Assembly (NCBI GenBank): GCA_029864065.1
Contig: JAOTUD010000190.1
Location: 1 to 6,182 of the forward strand
Direction: 5' to 3'
From: Gammaproteobacteria bacterium
GTDB lineage: Bacteria > Pseudomonadota > Gammaproteobacteria > GCA-001735895
DNA length: 6,182 nucleotides
Each line of letters begins with the position of its first letter. Position 1 is the first letter of the stretch. The position numbers were made by a program, and so were the translations under genes. The notes below the pieces were generated by a model, which did not search any database, was not told the origin of the DNA, and saw only the letters and a list, made by a program, of their open reading frames with translations. This document shows positions 5,348 to 6,182 of the stretch, one piece after another.

Positions 5348-6182
5348 ATGGCGGCTCCTGCCCGGCAACGCGAAATCAAATCGACCACATGCTACATGTG
5401 CGCCTGCCGCTGCGGCATCAATGTCACCGTCGAGGACGGCGAGGTTCGTTTTATCCAGGGGAACCCGGAGCATCCGATCAACAGGGGCGTGCTGTGCGCC
5501 AAGGGCGCCTCGGGAATCATGAAGCAGTATTCCCCGGCACGCCTGACCAAACCGCTGCGGCGCAAGACGGGCGCCGAGCGCGGCAGCTCCGAATTCGAGG
5601 AAATTTCGTGGGAGGAAGCCCTCACCACGATCGCCGAACGCCTGCACCAGGTTCGGGAAACCGACCCGAAGAAGTTTGCGCTATACACCGGGCGCGACCA
5701 GATGCAGGCGCTGACCGGGCTTTTCGCCAAGCAGTTCGGCACGCCGAACTACGCCGCCCATGGCGGATTCTGCTCGGTCAACATGGCGGCTGGCCTGATT
5801 TATACCATCGGTGGTTCGTTCTGGGAGTTCGGCGGGCCCGATCTCGATCGCTCGCGCCTGTTCGTCATGCTCGGAACGGCCGAGGACCATCACTCCAACC
5901 CGATGAAAATAGCGTTGGCGAAGTTCAAGCGCAGCGGCGGCAAGTTTATCGCGGTCAACCCGGTGCGCTCCGGCTATGCCGCCATCGCCGACGAGTGGAT
6001 TCCGATCAAACCGGGCACCGATGGCGCATTGTTGCTGGCCATCATCCACGAAATAATCGCGATGGGACTCTACGACCGCGAATTCCTGTTGCGCTATACC
6101 AATTCTCCCGACCTCGTAAACGTGGAGCCGGACAGCGACGAGTTCGGCCTGTTTCTGCGTTCCGAAATCGAGGTCGCCGAGT
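5348..6182 (+). CDS. soeA: Molybdopterin oxidoreductase catalytic subunit, probably SoeA-like sulfite dehydrogenase, N-terminal part
   Basis: This is a DMSO-reductase-family enzyme that holds a bis-MGD molybdenum cofactor and one [4Fe-4S] cluster. The first 278 residues are present; the family usually has 700-1000. The cluster ligands are C15, C18, C22 and C50 (CX2CX3CX27C), followed by K52, the usual electron-relay lysine. C142 in HGGFCSVNM is the likely Mo ligand. There is no twin-arginine signal, so the enzyme should be cytoplasmic. From memory, TCYMCACRCGI, YTGRDQ, HGGFCSVNMAAG, GGSFWEFG, VNPVRSGYAAIADEW and KPGTDG are like SoeA, the subunit of SoeABC that oxidises sulfite to sulfate and feeds electrons to quinone. 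A formate dehydrogenase-like or polysulfide/thiosulfate reductase relative is the alternative. An in-frame stop at 5297-5299 with no start codon after it makes ATG 5348 the first available start. No clear ribosome site precedes it. Confidence 0.85.
   Translation, partial: MAAPARQREIKSTTCYMCACRCGINVTVEDGEVRFIQGNPEHPINRGVLCAKGASGIMKQYSPARLTKPLRRKTGAERGSSEFEEISWEEALTTIAERLHQVRETDPKKFALYTGRDQMQALTGLFAKQFGTPNYAAHGGFCSVNMAAGLIYTIGGSFWEFGGPDLDRSRLFVMLGTAEDHHSNPMKIALAKFKRSGGKFIAVNPVRSGYAAIADEWIPIKPGTDGALLLAIIHEIIAMGLYDREFLLRYTNSPDLVNVEPDSDEFGLFLRSEIEVAE

Noticed and set aside
5309..6049. Minus-strand open frames opposite the molybdoenzyme gene
   Set aside because: They are antisense to a gene with intact iron-sulfur and Mo-binding motifs and have no ribosome sites or known domains.

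Overview
The window looks like chromosomal DNA from a free-living Gram-negative proteobacterium. My best guess is a gammaproteobacterium with sulfur metabolism; this is inferred from gene content and moderately GC-rich coding sequence, not from any taxonomic marker. Coding density is high. Five genes lie on the minus strand and one on the plus strand, and the two sets diverge from a roughly 510-base intergenic region at 4840-5347. Both window edges cut through genes.

Layout, read in the direction of the minus-strand transcript from right to left. A membrane-anchored periplasmic adaptor (4839 to 3697) is followed by a stand-alone MacB/LolD-type ABC ATPase (3697 to 3020), then two consecutive, mutually similar MacB-type permeases (3023 to 1815 and 1813 to 614). 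Gene junctions are 1 base of overlap, 4 bases of overlap, and 1 base of spacing, so this is a tightly coupled four-gene operon. It encodes a tripartite-type ABC exporter built from separate ATPase and permease polypeptides, probably with a heterodimeric permease. No outer-membrane TolC-like gene is visible. After a 77-base gap, and on the same strand, comes the N-terminal part of an FtsH-family membrane AAA protease (536 to 1), cut by the window edge.

On the plus strand, from 5348 to the right edge, is the N-terminal third or so of a molybdopterin oxidoreductase. It has a complete four-cysteine [4Fe-4S] motif, a candidate Mo-binding cysteine and no Tat signal peptide. From remembered family sequences it most resembles SoeA, the catalytic subunit of the cytoplasmic sulfite dehydrogenase SoeABC. 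The B and C subunits would lie outside the window.

The divergent intergenic region is the least explained part. It has a very AT-rich core (5199-5287; 18 G/C in 89 bases), a good sigma70-like promoter pointing toward the exporter operon, a 6-9-6 inverted repeat overlapping that promoter's -35 box, a perfect 6-1-6 dyad just upstream of the soeA-like gene, and several hairpins in what would be a roughly 350-base leader of the exporter mRNA. I see no RNA gene, CRISPR array, insertion sequence or phage gene. I found no convincing undescribed system: the genes belong to known families, and the points of interest are the split, duplicated-permease exporter and the regulatory region it shares with a sulfur-type molybdoenzyme.
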